Numbered from the stretch's first letter, positions 43,750 through 52,927 are shown. The stretch: 64,000 nt of DNA from Streptomyces sp. NBC_01262 (GCF_036226365.1 NZ_CP108462.1:4648501-4712500); one strand, 5' to 3'. Numbers and translations are program-made. The notes: generated by a model from the letters alone, not told the origin.

Positions 43750-43763
43750 TGTTAGCGCTAACA
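43750..43763. promoter_or_regulatory. LacI-family operator 1
   Basis: TGTTAGCGCTAACA is a perfect 14-bp palindrome with the central CG of LacI/GalR-family sites. It lies 94 bases upstream of the arabinofuranosidase start and probably makes it inducible by arabinose-containing sugars. The regulator gene is not in the window. Confidence 0.75.
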
Positions 43764-44053
43764 TCGATCCCCGGACGATGCCGCTGTTTCAGAACCTCCA
43801 CTTGGTCGAATAGGCATGCGCAGCCGCCGGGACGGCAGCCCAATGCCGGCCCGGAAGACGCACGTGTTCATTTCTTGCGTGGTCGCACGGGCACGGCCCG
43901 GCGACTTAGCTCCGTCTTTTTACGCCCGGATTAACAGCCGGTCAACACTGTAGGACCGTCAAGTCTTGGGAAACTGTTGGCACTTGATCCCCGACGACGT
44001 TCGTACGGCAGGTCCGGAAATGAGGGGTTCCCGGGGTCTTGACCCGCCTCAAA

Positions 44054-44067
44054 TGTTTGCGCTAACA
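44054..44067. promoter_or_regulatory. LacI-family operator 2
   Basis: TGTTTGCGCTAACA differs from operator 1 by a single base. It lies 35 bases before the PH-like protein gene. Two sites 304 bases apart could allow looping by a tetrameric repressor or control the rightward gene. Confidence 0.65.
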
Positions 44068-44101
44068 AGTCCTTATGCCCCAGGAAGGAAGCTGATGCCG
44101 C

Positions 44102-44551
44102 GTGCGGCACACGGAAGGCACCCCTGAATACCGGGTGGGGGCCGCGCAGGCGGCCGTCCCCGTTCTCGTGGGGGCGGCCCTGGCAATGTGCCTGCTCTAC
44201 CTGGGCCTGCGATGGACCGCCGACCCCATGACAACCACGGAACTGCGCACCGGCGCGTACGCGGTCATCCTGGCAACCGGCGCCGTGGTGATCCTGCCGC
44301 GCTCCGCCGGCGCCCGGCTCACCCCCGAACACATGGTGGTCTACGCGGCCATCGGCCAGGGCAAGCACCAGATCCCCTGGGCGGACATCACACGCATCGA
44401 CGTCCGGAGCATTCTGGGGATCCGCCAGGTGAGCATCTCGCTGGTGAGCGGCAAACGCCTGACGCTGGCGGCCCCCCAGTCGTTCCTGGACCGCCGCTTC
44501 GACACCCGGGTGGAGGAGCTGACCGGCTGGTGGGAGACCTACCGGTACTGA
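44102..44551 (+). CDS. PH-like (bPH) small membrane protein
   Basis: 149 residues from GTG 44102 (GGAAGG about 13 bases upstream; later starts possible). Two membrane helices (about 16-37 and 50-68) followed by a beta-rich cytoplasmic domain LTPEHMVVYAAIG, IPWADITRIDV and GKRLTLAAP, as in bacterial PH-like proteins. Function unknown. Its 3' end overlaps the convergent FMN oxidase by 13 bases. Confidence 0.75.
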   Translation: MRHTEGTPEYRVGAAQAAVPVLVGAALAMCLLYLGLRWTADPMTTTELRTGAYAVILATGAVVILPRSAGARLTPEHMVVYAAIGQGKHQIPWADITRIDVRSILGIRQVSISLVSGKRLTLAAPQSFLDRRFDTRVEELTGWWETYRY

Positions 44552-45714
44552 ACGACGCGCTGGAGGGATTCGCGGGTGAGGCGGGCGAGGGCGGGGTAAC
44601 CGTCAACAGCCATGATCAGGTCGGCCTCGGCGAGGAGCGAGCGGAGCACGTGCACGATGCCGTCCGTGCCGCCGAGGGCCAGGCCGTACGCGTAGGGGCG
44701 GCCGATACCGACGGCGGAGGCGCCCAGGGCGATGGCCTTGACGATGTCGGCTCCGCTGCGGATTCCGGAGTCGAACAGGACCGGGAGACCGTCGGCGGCG
44801 TCCACGACGGCGGGGAGCGCGTCGAGGGCGGGGAGGCCACCGTTGGCCTGGCGGCCGCCGTGGTTGGAGCAGTAGACGCCGTCCACGCCGGCGTCCTTGG
44901 CCCGGCGTACGTCCTCGGGGTGGCAGAGGCCCTTCACGATCAGCGGAAGGGCGGTCAGGGAGCGGAGCCAGGGCAGGTCGTCCCAGGTGAGCGGGTTGCC
45001 GAAGATCTGGACCCAGCGCAGGATCGCGGACTGCGGATCCTCCTCGGGCGTACGCTCCAGTGAGGCGCGGAACACCGGATCGCTGAAGTAGTTGGCCAGG
45101 CAGTGGCCGCGCAACTGCGGGAAGTTGGCGGTGGCCAGGTCGCGGGGGCGCCAGCCGGTGATCCAGGTGTCCAGGGTGACCACGATGCCCTTGTAGCCCG
45201 CCTGTTCGGCACGGTGGACAAGGCTCGCGGCGAGTTCGCGGTCGGTGGGCGTGTAGAGCTGGAACAGGCCCGGGCTGTCGCCGAGTTCGGCGGCGACCTG
45301 CTCCATCGGGTCCACGGAGAGCGTCGAGGCGACCATCGGCACCCCCGTGCGGGCGGCGGCCCGCGCGGTGGCCAGGTCACCGTGCCCGTCCTGCGAGCAC
45401 AGGCCGATGACGCCCACCGGGGCCATGAACACCGGTGACGGCAGGCTCATCCCGAACAGTTCCACCGACAGATCACGCTCGGCGGCCCCGACGAACATCC
45501 GGGGCACCAGCCCCCACCCGTCGAAGGCCGCCACATTGGCCCGCTGGGTGCGCTCGTCGCCCGCGCCACCCGCGACGTACGACCACACGGAGGGCGGCAG
45601 CGCCGCCTGCGCCCTGGCCTCCAACTCCGCGAAGTCCATCGGGAACTGCGGCACGACACCGCTCAGCCCGTTGAAGTAGATCTCATTCTGGTAGGAGCCG
45701 AACGGCTGTCCCAT
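44539..45714 (-). CDS. FMN-dependent alpha-hydroxy-acid oxidase, lactate 2-monooxygenase-like
   Basis: 391 residues from ATG 45714. TIM-barrel family: FMAPVGVIGL, QLYTPTDRELA, VTLDTWITGWRPRDL, IVKGLCHPEDVRRA, and the active-site His285 in CSNHGGRQ followed by FDSGIRSGADIVKAIALGA (split here as FDSGIRSGAD and IVKAIALGA). The GWRPRDL segment is typical of lactate 2-monooxygenase rather than the short LldD oxidases. It oxidises lactate or a related 2-hydroxy acid. Confidence 0.88.
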   Translation of the reverse strand: MGQPFGSYQNEIYFNGLSGVVPQFPMDFAELEARAQAALPPSVWSYVAGGAGDERTQRANVAAFDGWGLVPRMFVGAAERDLSVELFGMSLPSPVFMAPVGVIGLCSQDGHGDLATARAAARTGVPMVASTLSVDPMEQVAAELGDSPGLFQLYTPTDRELAASLVHRAEQAGYKGIVVTLDTWITGWRPRDLATANFPQLRGHCLANYFSDPVFRASLERTPEEDPQSAILRWVQIFGNPLTWDDLPWLRSLTALPLIVKGLCHPEDVRRAKDAGVDGVYCSNHGGRQANGGLPALDALPAVVDAADGLPVLFDSGIRSGADIVKAIALGASAVGIGRPYAYGLALGGTDGIVHVLRSLLAEADLIMAVDGYPALARLTRESLQRVVQYR

Positions 45715-45833
45715 GTGTTGTCCCTTCGCTCAGTGCGTGACCCGCATCCCCGAAGCATGGGAACTGTCCTCAGCGCTCCACCTGGCCGCGCCCGGCTCAA
45801 GCACGCCTACGTAGCAATCGGGCCCGTACAGCC

Positions 45834-46580
45834 TCACATGCGGGGTCTCAGCACGTCGACCTCACAGCCCGGCGCGAACGGGTCGAAGCCGTGCTCGGTC
45901 AGCCAGCGAACCACCAGCAGGCTTCGCAACGACCACCACGCGCGGATCACGTCGAGGTCGATGTCGGTGCCGTAGCCGACGACGACGTCGGCGAGGTGCT
46001 CCTCGTGTCCGAGCGTGAAGGTGGCGAGGTCGTACAGGGCATCGCCCTGGCCCGCCTCGGACCAGTCGATGATGCCGGTGACCTCGTCGCCGTCGACGAA
46101 GACGTGCGCGATCTGCAGGTCGCCGTGGGTGAACGCCGGAGTCCACGGCCGGAGCGCGGCCTCGGCGACCTGGCGGTTGCGGGTGACCAGGTCGGCGGGC
46201 AGGAGGCCGTTCGTCACGAGCAACCCGCACTCGGCGTCGAGTTCCGCCGCCAGCGCGACGATGCTCCGGCCGGCCCCGCCGGGTCGGGGCGGCAGGGGCG
46301 CGTCGTGCAGCTTCCGGATGGCGGCGCCCGCCGCGGCCCACGCCGCCGGCGACCCGGTCGACGGCCCGCCGAGGCGCCCGAGCGTCGTCCCCGGGACCGC
46401 GGCGACCGCGAGCACGTGCGGCCTGTGCCACAGGACCTCCGGGGTCGGGACCGGCGCCAGGGCCATCGCCTCGACCTCGACGTCGATGCGCGCCTGATCG
46501 GCGTCCACCTTCAGGAACACGTCACCGACACGCAGAGTCGCGCGCTCGGAATGGGCGACGACGACTTTGACCTCATCCAT
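45834..46580 (-). CDS. APH-family phosphotransferase
   Basis: 248 residues from ATG 46580. Kinase fold with FLKVDAD (ATP Lys), catalytic loop FTHGDLQIAHVF (His152, Asp154) and IIDWSEAG (metal Asp). Aminoglycoside or macrolide phosphotransferases share this core, but many actinomycete homologues phosphorylate unknown small molecules, so resistance is not claimed. It lies directly downstream of the altered penicillin-binding protein, 6 bases apart. Confidence 0.85.
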   Translation of the reverse strand: MDEVKVVVAHSERATLRVGDVFLKVDADQARIDVEVEAMALAPVPTPEVLWHRPHVLAVAAVPGTTLGRLGGPSTGSPAAWAAAGAAIRKLHDAPLPPRPGGAGRSIVALAAELDAECGLLVTNGLLPADLVTRNRQVAEAALRPWTPAFTHGDLQIAHVFVDGDEVTGIIDWSEAGQGDALYDLATFTLGHEEHLADVVVGYGTDIDLDVIRAWWSLRSLLVVRWLTEHGFDPFAPGCEVDVLRPRM

Positions 46581-46586
46581 GGGCGG

Positions 46587-47960
46587 TCATGCGACGCTTG
46601 TGAGGATCTCTTCGGCGACCTGGACCGCCTGCTCGCTGCCGCTCCCGTCTCCTGCGGAGGATGGAAGGCCCTCGATACAGACAGCTACGGCGATTCGTCG
46701 TCCGTCGGTCCGGTCCGCGTACCCGGTGAACCACGAGGTGGCAGAGTCGGACAGAGTGTTCGTGACCCATCCCGTCTTTCCGCTGATCTTGGACTCTGTC
46801 ATTTTGAGTGCCGATTGCAGCGCATCGGCCGTGCCGCGGGAGATCACTTGCTCAGCATGACCACCAGAGGCCGTGGCGTTGGGGTGTTGGGTGCTGCCGT
46901 CAGCGTTCGTCACTCGTTCTACCAACTGCGGGGTCAGCAGCCGCCCCCCGTTGGCGATGACCGCCGCGATCCTCGCCATCTCCAGCGGAGTCGCCCGGAC
47001 CTCTCCGCCCCCGATCCCCGTCAGAGCCGTCTCGGAAGATGACAGGCCGGCCTCGGGGTAGCTGCTCTCAGAGACCGGCAGGGGCACCTTCAACGTGCCG
47101 TCGTTGAAGCCGAACTTCGCTGCCATTGAACTGAGTTGGGCCGAACCGAGATCGGCGGCCATCTTGGTGAACACGTTGTCGCACGAGTAGCGCAGGGCCA
47201 GTTTGATCGAAGCGTTCTTGCACTGGGGGGACGTGCCGGTCACGCTTGTCTGCGTCGCGGGGAGCACGTAGGTGAGGGGGCTGCTCGTGGCGCCGTCCAC
47301 CGTTGTGTAGAGCCCCTGCTCCAAGGCAGCGGCTGCGACGACGACACTGAATGTCGCGCCCGGGGCGTCGGCCCGATGCAGAACCCGATTGAGCATGGGC
47401 GAACCCCCATGGGCGTTGGTCGTCTTCCACGCCTCCGCGTCCTTGGGCTGCCCGCCGCTGAATGTCGCCGGGTCGTACGAGGGCGTGCTGACCATGGCCA
47501 GCAGCTTCCCGGACTCCGCGTCGAGGGCCACTGCCGCGCCCTGCCGGTCGCCGAGCGCATCGAAAGCGGCTTTCTGGGCCGCGGGGTCGATCGTCGTCAC
47601 GACGTCACCCGATGCCGTGCCGGAGGCACCGGGGGCCAGGACATCGTCGTACAGGGCTTCCAGCCCTGCATTGCCGTACAACATCGACCGGTAGCCCGTG
47701 ACTGACGCGTAGAGGCTGCCGTCGGAATAGGTGCGCTGGTAGGGGACCTTCGTGTTGCCCGTGGGCGTCGAGCCCGTGACGGCCTTTCCCCCGACGAAGA
47801 TGTCGCCCAGGCCAGGGTGTGACGAAGACGGCGAGGTGGGTTTGGCCGAGGACTTGCCGGCAGAGTCAGTGTGCGAGTCCTTGCTGCATCCGGTCGCCAA
47901 GGCGGCCAGCGCGGCGAGAGCCGCCGAGACGCGGAGCGCCCCTCCGATGGTCGGGTGCAT
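46587..47960 (-). CDS. Penicillin-binding-protein-like lipoprotein without catalytic Ser and Lys
   Basis: 457 residues from ATG 47960; signal peptide ends in lipobox LATGC. The transpeptidase fold is recognisable (VVTTIDPAAQKAAFDALG, AAVALDAESGKLLAMVSTP, GIGGGEVRATPLEMA, GKTGW). The SxxK motif is replaced: APGATFSVVVAAA has Ala for Ser and Ser for Lys where active members read PGSTFK. SxN reads SCD. KTG is kept. Acylation by substrate or beta-lactam should be impossible, so it is probably a structural or sensing pseudo-enzyme. It is followed by an APH-like gene. Confidence 0.85.
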   Translation of the reverse strand: MHPTIGGALRVSAALAALAALATGCSKDSHTDSAGKSSAKPTSPSSSHPGLGDIFVGGKAVTGSTPTGNTKVPYQRTYSDGSLYASVTGYRSMLYGNAGLEALYDDVLAPGASGTASGDVVTTIDPAAQKAAFDALGDRQGAAVALDAESGKLLAMVSTPSYDPATFSGGQPKDAEAWKTTNAHGGSPMLNRVLHRADAPGATFSVVVAAAALEQGLYTTVDGATSSPLTYVLPATQTSVTGTSPQCKNASIKLALRYSCDNVFTKMAADLGSAQLSSMAAKFGFNDGTLKVPLPVSESSYPEAGLSSSETALTGIGGGEVRATPLEMARIAAVIANGGRLLTPQLVERVTNADGSTQHPNATASGGHAEQVISRGTADALQSALKMTESKISGKTGWVTNTLSDSATSWFTGYADRTDGRRIAVAVCIEGLPSSAGDGSGSEQAVQVAEEILTSVA

Positions 47961-48092
47961 GACGAACAGCTTAGAGAGGGCTGTGGAGTTGGCGGCTTGG
48001 TATGCACGTTGTTTCCAGGTGCGCGCGTAACGCCGACGCGTTCCGCGCACGGCCTGAAACGAGCTGAACGGCCGGTTTGTATGCTCGGCCAC

Positions 48093-48524
48093 ATGGAGCT
48101 GTCACCGAGCAGAGGAACACGGCTGGCGAACAGCTGCCTCGGCGTGGTGCCCGCCGTCGTCTGCACCGCCTACGCGGTCTCGGCCACCGGCCCGTGGCCA
48201 CGAGTCGCCGCCCTCCTGGCCTTCCTCGCCTCAGCAGCCGTCGCGGTACGGGGCTACCGGCTCGGCGTCACCTGCGTCAACACGGACGTGACGGTTCGCG
48301 GCTACCTGCGTACCCGCGTGATTCCACGGGACAGCATCACCGGGATCACGGACTTTCCCGCAGTGCGCTGGACCGCGCCCAGCGGGAGGAAGCGCTGGAC
48401 GCCCATCTCCGCCTTCATGACCAGTTCCAGAGAGTCCGTGCGGGCCTCGGAGGCCAAGGAAGCCGCCGTCGCCCAGCTGCGAAGGTGGGTGACGCGACCC
48501 AAGAAGAGGCGTCGGCGCCGGTAG
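48093..48524 (+). CDS. PH-like small membrane protein
   Basis: 143 residues from ATG 48093; an in-frame ATG at 48081 is possible and neither has a good ribosome site. Two membrane helices (about 10-28 and 35-50) then a beta-rich domain (TCVNTDVTVRGYLRTRVIP, DSITGITDF) and a very basic tail RRWVTRPKKRRRRR. Similar in plan to the PH-like protein at 44102. Function unknown. Confidence 0.7.
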   Translation: MELSPSRGTRLANSCLGVVPAVVCTAYAVSATGPWPRVAALLAFLASAAVAVRGYRLGVTCVNTDVTVRGYLRTRVIPRDSITGITDFPAVRWTAPSGRKRWTPISAFMTSSRESVRASEAKEAAVAQLRRWVTRPKKRRRRR

Positions 48525-48571
48525 CGAAAATGCGGCGACAGCAGCGCGCCCGCGCTGTTAGCTTCGCGCGC

Positions 48572-49087
48572 ATGGACCCCCTCGGTGAGACGCAGATCCG
48601 CAGCTCGTTCGTGAACTGTTCGAAGGGGGAGGCGAAGCGGATCAGTCTGCCCAGGGAGCTGGCGGAGCTGCCGTGGGGGGATCTGGACTTTCTGGGGTGG
48701 CGGGATGCGGGGGCGCCGGACCGGGCGTATTTGGTGCGGGCGGGGACGGGGGAGGGCGCGGGGGCGGTCGGGATCACGATGCGGATCGCGGCGGGGGCGC
48801 GGCGGAACCTGATGCGGAGCAGTCTGTGCTCGCTGTGCCTGACCGGGCATCCGGGCGGCGGGGTGGACCTGCTGGCGGCGCCGCTGGCGGGGGCGGCGGG
48901 GCGGCAGGGCAATACGGTGGCGCTCTATATGTGCGCGGATCTGGCGTGCTCGCTGTATATGCGCGGCAAGAAGAAGTCGGGCGCGGCCAAGCGGCTGGAG
49001 GAGACGCTCACGCTGGAGGAGCAGATCGCCCGTACGGTGCGCAACCTCGACGGCTTCCTGGCGAAGGTGACCGGTACGCGCGTGTAA
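48572..49087 (+). CDS. FBP-domain (FusB-like) zinc protein
   Basis: 171 residues from ATG 48572. The treble-clef zinc module SSLCSLCLTG...MCADLACSLYMR gives the four cysteines. It matches actinobacterial FBP-domain proteins, related to the C-terminal half of FusB, which binds elongation factor G and frees stalled ribosomes. The leading IRSSFVNCSKGEAKRI and trailing LEEQIARTVRNLDGFL are also typical. Confidence 0.88.
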   Translation: MDPLGETQIRSSFVNCSKGEAKRISLPRELAELPWGDLDFLGWRDAGAPDRAYLVRAGTGEGAGAVGITMRIAAGARRNLMRSSLCSLCLTGHPGGGVDLLAAPLAGAAGRQGNTVALYMCADLACSLYMRGKKKSGAAKRLEETLTLEEQIARTVRNLDGFLAKVTGTRV

Positions 49088-49126
49088 CCCGTGTAGCGCG
49101 CGTACCGGCCGGTTGCGTCAGAGCGG

Positions 49127-51187
49127 TCAGAGCAGCTCGGGGCGCTGCCACTCCTCGCCCAGCACGTGGTGGGCGAGGAAGCCGAGCACCGTGGCGTACC
49201 AGATGCGGATGTTGTTCGGCTTGGTGATCCAGTGGCCCTCGTCGGGGAAGTACAGGAACTTCGCCGGGACTTCGAAGCGCGCGAGGTCGTTCCAGAGGGC
49301 GAGGGCCTCGCCGATCGGTACGCGGTAGTCCTTGTCGCCGTGGATCACCAGCATCGGGGTGCTGATCTTCGCGGCGCTGAGGTGCGGGGACTCGAGGTCG
49401 TAGCGCTCGGTGTTGACCAGGGGGTCGCCCGCGCGGCGCATCCAGTAGGCCGGGAAGTCGGTGACGCCGCCGAAGGCGGACATGTTCCACAGGCTCGCGT
49501 GGGTGACGATCGCCTTGAAGCGGTCGGTGTGGCCGGCGATCCAGTTGGCCATGTAGCCGCCGTACGAGCCGCCCATCATCGCGGTGCGCGCGGGGTCGAG
49601 GTCGCCGCGCAGCAGGGCGGCGTCGGTGAGCGCCATGACGTCCTGGTACGGAGCCCCGCCCCAGTGGGCCCAGCCGCGCTCGTGCATCTCCTGCCCGTAG
49701 CCGGTGGACAGGGCCGGGTCGGGCAGCAGGACCGCGTAGCCGGCGGCGGCGGCCACCCAGGGGTTCCAGCGCCAGTGCCAGGCGTTCCAGCTGGTCTGGG
49801 GGCCGCCGTGGACCCAGAGCAGCAGGGGCGCGGGGGTGTCGGCGCCGGCGGCGGAGGGCAGGACCAGCCAGGCGCGCAGCGCGGTGCCGTCCTCGGCGGT
49901 GGTGTGGACCTCGGTGAGGCTGCCGGGCAGCTCGCCCACCTGCCCGGGGCACGGCAGCGGCACCGGCTCGCCGCCGGGCGCGGCGGGATCGAGGCGTACG
50001 GGGGCGGGCGGGCTGTCGACCGCCGAGCGCAGCGCGTACAGGATGCCGCCGTCGGGGCTGAGGGCCAGATCGGAGTAGGCGCCCGAGGTGGTCAGCCGGA
50101 CCAGGGCGCCGCTGCCGGCCGAGAGCCGGAAGACCGGGGCGTGCCCGCCCTCGTCGGCGGTGAAGTACACCACCGGCGTGCCGTCCTCGCCGGGCACCGG
50201 GGAGACGACCGGCGAGTGCGGCCAGTTGTCGAAGTCGGGCAGCAGGTCGTGTCCGGGGTCGGCGGGATCGGTGGCGTCCACCAGCCACAGCGTCAAGTCG
50301 CCGGGCTCGTCCCAGGTGATCCGCCGCTCGCGTACGCAGACCAGATGGCGGCCGTCGGGCGTGAACGCCGGTTCGGCGAACTCCGCATCGGGGGACTCCA
50401 GGACCCGCAGCTGCTTGCCCGTGACGGCGTCCGCGATCACGATGACGCCGCGCAGCTCGTCGGGGAGCGTGCCGACGGCTGCCGCGTAGGCGACCAGCGA
50501 GCCGTCGGGGGACAGTGCCATCCCCTCGTACAAGGAGATCCGGCGCTCCCCGCAGTCCACCACGGCGGGCGGCTCGGACGCGGCGGCGGGGTCCGCGACG
50601 GTGAACACCCGTGGGACGCCGGGGCCGAGGTCGTGGTCCCAGTACCGCACCGGAACCGACTCGTGGAGGATCGCCGTGACCTTGGCCTTCTCGCGGGCCT
50701 CGCGCAACTGTGCGTCCTGCTCGGCGTCGGCCGCGCCAGGCAGCAGGGCGGCAGCTAAGGCGATGCGGGACGCCCCGGTGGCGGTGGCGTACTCGCCGAT
50801 CCCACCGGGTCCGGTCAGCAGCCGCGACGCCTCGCCGCCGTCCGCCGGGAGGCTCCACAGCGCCGCCTCCCGCTTGTCGTCCTCGTCCTCGCCGGGGTCC
50901 GCGACGGGGCGGGAGGACAGGAAGAGCAGGGTGCCGTCGGGCAGGAATCCGGGGGCGGACTCGCCCCGGCCGGAGCGGGTGAGCCGCCGGGCCGGACGCT
51001 CCCCGGCCGGGTCGACCTCCCACAGGGCACCGACGAACCTGGTGCGGTCGGCGGAGAGCTCCGAGACGACCGTCACCAGACGTGTTCCGTCCGGCGACAG
51101 GGCCAGCGAAGAGATTCTGGGCAGCGCGATGAACTCGGTCAGGTCGCTGAAGGCGCTTGATTCAGGTGATCCAGGTGATTCAGGCAT
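49127..51187 (-). CDS. S9-family serine peptidase (acylaminoacyl/prolyl oligopeptidase type)
   Basis: 686 residues from ATG 51187 (AGGA 8 bases upstream). N-terminal beta-propeller repeats (SLALSPDGTRL, MALSPDGSL, AFTPDGRHL, LALSPDGGIL) close the active site; the C-terminal alpha/beta-hydrolase has nucleophile Ser541 in GGSYGGYM, then HGDKDYRVP (Asp) and DEGHWI (His). No signal peptide, so it acts on peptides in the cytoplasm. Confidence 0.93.
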   Translation of the reverse strand: MPESPGSPESSAFSDLTEFIALPRISSLALSPDGTRLVTVVSELSADRTRFVGALWEVDPAGERPARRLTRSGRGESAPGFLPDGTLLFLSSRPVADPGEDEDDKREAALWSLPADGGEASRLLTGPGGIGEYATATGASRIALAAALLPGAADAEQDAQLREAREKAKVTAILHESVPVRYWDHDLGPGVPRVFTVADPAAASEPPAVVDCGERRISLYEGMALSPDGSLVAYAAAVGTLPDELRGVIVIADAVTGKQLRVLESPDAEFAEPAFTPDGRHLVCVRERRITWDEPGDLTLWLVDATDPADPGHDLLPDFDNWPHSPVVSPVPGEDGTPVVYFTADEGGHAPVFRLSAGSGALVRLTTSGAYSDLALSPDGGILYALRSAVDSPPAPVRLDPAAPGGEPVPLPCPGQVGELPGSLTEVHTTAEDGTALRAWLVLPSAAGADTPAPLLLWVHGGPQTSWNAWHWRWNPWVAAAAGYAVLLPDPALSTGYGQEMHERGWAHWGGAPYQDVMALTDAALLRGDLDPARTAMMGGSYGGYMANWIAGHTDRFKAIVTHASLWNMSAFGGVTDFPAYWMRRAGDPLVNTERYDLESPHLSAAKISTPMLVIHGDKDYRVPIGEALALWNDLARFEVPAKFLYFPDEGHWITKPNNIRIWYATVLGFLAHHVLGEEWQRPELL

Positions 51188-51330
51188 GGGAATCATCCTG
51201 GTCCGCGGGACGGGCCGCGCACCAGACCGCGACCCGTCCGGCCGGCGATCGAGATCGACCTGGGCGACTTCATCATGTGCATCGCCAAGGTCACGGGCCA
51301 CAAGGCGAAGTAAGGTCTCGGCCCGAGGGC

Positions 51331-52206
51331 CTAGTCGAAGCTGGCGAAGTACCCGGCGGCCATGTCCTCGTCCGCGTGGCCCTGGGCGGCGGCGCGGGTG
51401 AGGCGGTCGGCGGTGGCGGCGGCTCCGTCGAGGCGGATGCCGTGCTGCTCTCCGGTCCGGACGATCAGGTGGGCGTCCTTGGCGGCGGTGGCGACCGCGA
51501 AGGACGCCGGTGACAGGCGGTCCTCCAGGATGAGGGCGGTCTTGGCGTGCAGGTAGCCCATGTCGAGCGGGCCGCCGGCGATGAGGCCGAAGAAGCTCTG
51601 CGGGTCCACACCGAGGGCCTGTGCCAGGGCCAGGACCTCACCGGCCGCGTTGGTGGCGGCCAGGACCCAGCTGTTGGCGACCAGCTTGAGGCGGGTGGCG
51701 CCGGCCGCCGCGCCGTCCTCGCCCGTCCACAGGGTGCGCGCGCCGACGGCGTCGAAGACCGGCGTCACCGCCGCCCGGCCCTGCTCCGGGCCCGCCGCCA
51801 GGATCGTGAGCTGCCCGGCCTCGGCCGGCTCGCGGGTGCCGAGCACCGGGGCGTCGAAGAAGACCAGCCCGTGTTCACGGGCGAAGCCGGCCAGCTCGCC
51901 GACGGCCTCGATCCCGGCGGTCGTCGACTGCACCCAGACGATGCCGGGGCGCAGGCCCGGGACGGCCTCCCGCATGACCTCCAGGACGGCGGGGCCGTCG
52001 TACAGCATGGTGAGGACCACATCGGCGTCCCGCACCGCCTCGGCGGGGGTGGCGGCGATCTGCGCGCCGTCGGCGGCGAGCGGCTCGGCCTTGGCCGGGC
52101 TGCGGTTCCAGGCGTGGACGGTGTGCCCGGCGCGGACCAGGTTGCGGGCCATCGCGGCCCCCATGATCCCGGTACCCAGGACACTGACGGTGAGCTTCTC
52201 GGTCAT
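51331..52206 (-). CDS. NAD(P)-dependent 3-hydroxyisobutyrate dehydrogenase-family reductase
   Basis: 291 residues. Rossmann motif VLGTGIMGAAMARNL at the N-terminus, DADVVLTML, then FFDAPVLGTREPAEAG (substrate loop) and the catalytic Lys in ATRLKLVANSWVLA. The family includes 3-hydroxyisobutyrate and tartronate-semialdehyde reductases and imine reductases; substrate unknown. Confidence 0.9.
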   Translation of the reverse strand: MTEKLTVSVLGTGIMGAAMARNLVRAGHTVHAWNRSPAKAEPLAADGAQIAATPAEAVRDADVVLTMLYDGPAVLEVMREAVPGLRPGIVWVQSTTAGIEAVGELAGFAREHGLVFFDAPVLGTREPAEAGQLTILAAGPEQGRAAVTPVFDAVGARTLWTGEDGAAAGATRLKLVANSWVLAATNAAGEVLALAQALGVDPQSFFGLIAGGPLDMGYLHAKTALILEDRLSPASFAVATAAKDAHLIVRTGEQHGIRLDGAAATADRLTRAAAQGHADEDMAAGYFASFD

Positions 52207-52318
52207 GGCATCGTCCTCTCCACCGGAACCCTAACCCTGCGGACCGCGATGAGTTCCGCGGACTCGCGTCGTCTGACCAAGAGACAGAGTTCACCGATCA
52301 CCGCTCCTGGAGGACATC

Positions 52319-52927
52319 ATGAGGAAGATCACCGCCGGTGTGTTCATCTCGCTCGACGGGGTCGTGGAGGCGCCCGACCAGTGGCACTTCCCTTACTTCA
52401 GCGACGAGATGGGCGCCGCCGTCGACGCGACCCTCGGCGCCGCGGACACCGTCCTGTTCGGCCGCAAGACCTACGACAGCTTCGCCGGGGCGTGGCCCGA
52501 GCGTGAGGCGGCGGGCGAGGAGGACGCCGGTTTCGCCAAGAAGCTCGGCGACGCGCGCAAGATCGTCGTGTCGACGCGGAAGCTCGAATTCACCTGGCGC
52601 AACTCCGAGCAGCTCCAGGGCGACTTCGTCGAGGCCGTCACCGCTCTGAAGAACGAGCCGGGCGGCAACATCGCCCTGAGCGGCTCGATCTCCGTCGTCC
52701 GCCAGCTGCTGGCCGCCGGTCTGCTGGACGAGCTGCAGCTGCTGGTGCACCCGATCGCCGTCCGCAAGGGCATGCGGCTGTTCGACGAGGGCGACACCGC
52801 GGTCCCGCTGCGGCTGCTCTCGTCCGAGACCTTCCAAACCGGCGTACTGAACCTGATCTACGCCCCGGCCGAGCCGGCCGCCGACGCCGGCTACGAGGAC
52901 GCGAAGGCCCACCTGCCCCAGTCCTAG
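52319..52927 (+). CDS. Dihydrofolate reductase/RibD C-terminal-family protein
   Basis: 202 residues from ATG 52319, GGAGGACATC upstream. It begins RKITAGVFISLDGVVEAPDQW, and has DTVLFGRKTYDSFA, IVVSTRKLE and LSGSISVVRQLLAAGLLDEL, the NADPH-binding fold of YwjB/RibD-C proteins. Not the essential FolA. Convergent with the membrane protein gene, overlapping it by 4 bases. Confidence 0.9.
   Translation: MRKITAGVFISLDGVVEAPDQWHFPYFSDEMGAAVDATLGAADTVLFGRKTYDSFAGAWPEREAAGEEDAGFAKKLGDARKIVVSTRKLEFTWRNSEQLQGDFVEAVTALKNEPGGNIALSGSISVVRQLLAAGLLDELQLLVHPIAVRKGMRLFDEGDTAVPLRLLSSETFQTGVLNLIYAPAEPAADAGYEDAKAHLPQS

Larger units (their letters stand above)
43657..44101. promoter_or_regulatory. 445-bp intergenic region upstream of the arabinofuranosidase
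   Basis: No gene seen. It contains two LacI-type palindromes about 300 bases apart (listed separately). The right one is next to the PH-like membrane protein gene. A small frame of ten codons from ATG 44095, with a good GGAAGG site, overlaps that gene's start and is not called. Confidence 0.5.

Noticed and set aside
44095..44127. Ten-codon frame with a good ribosome site before the PH-like gene
   Set aside because: It overlaps the start of the downstream gene and has no sign of conservation that can be judged here; the ribosome site may belong to that gene.
45834..46580. APH-like gene as an antibiotic resistance determinant
   Set aside because: The kinase core is clear, but nothing in the sequence points to aminoglycosides and there is no mobile or resistance context.
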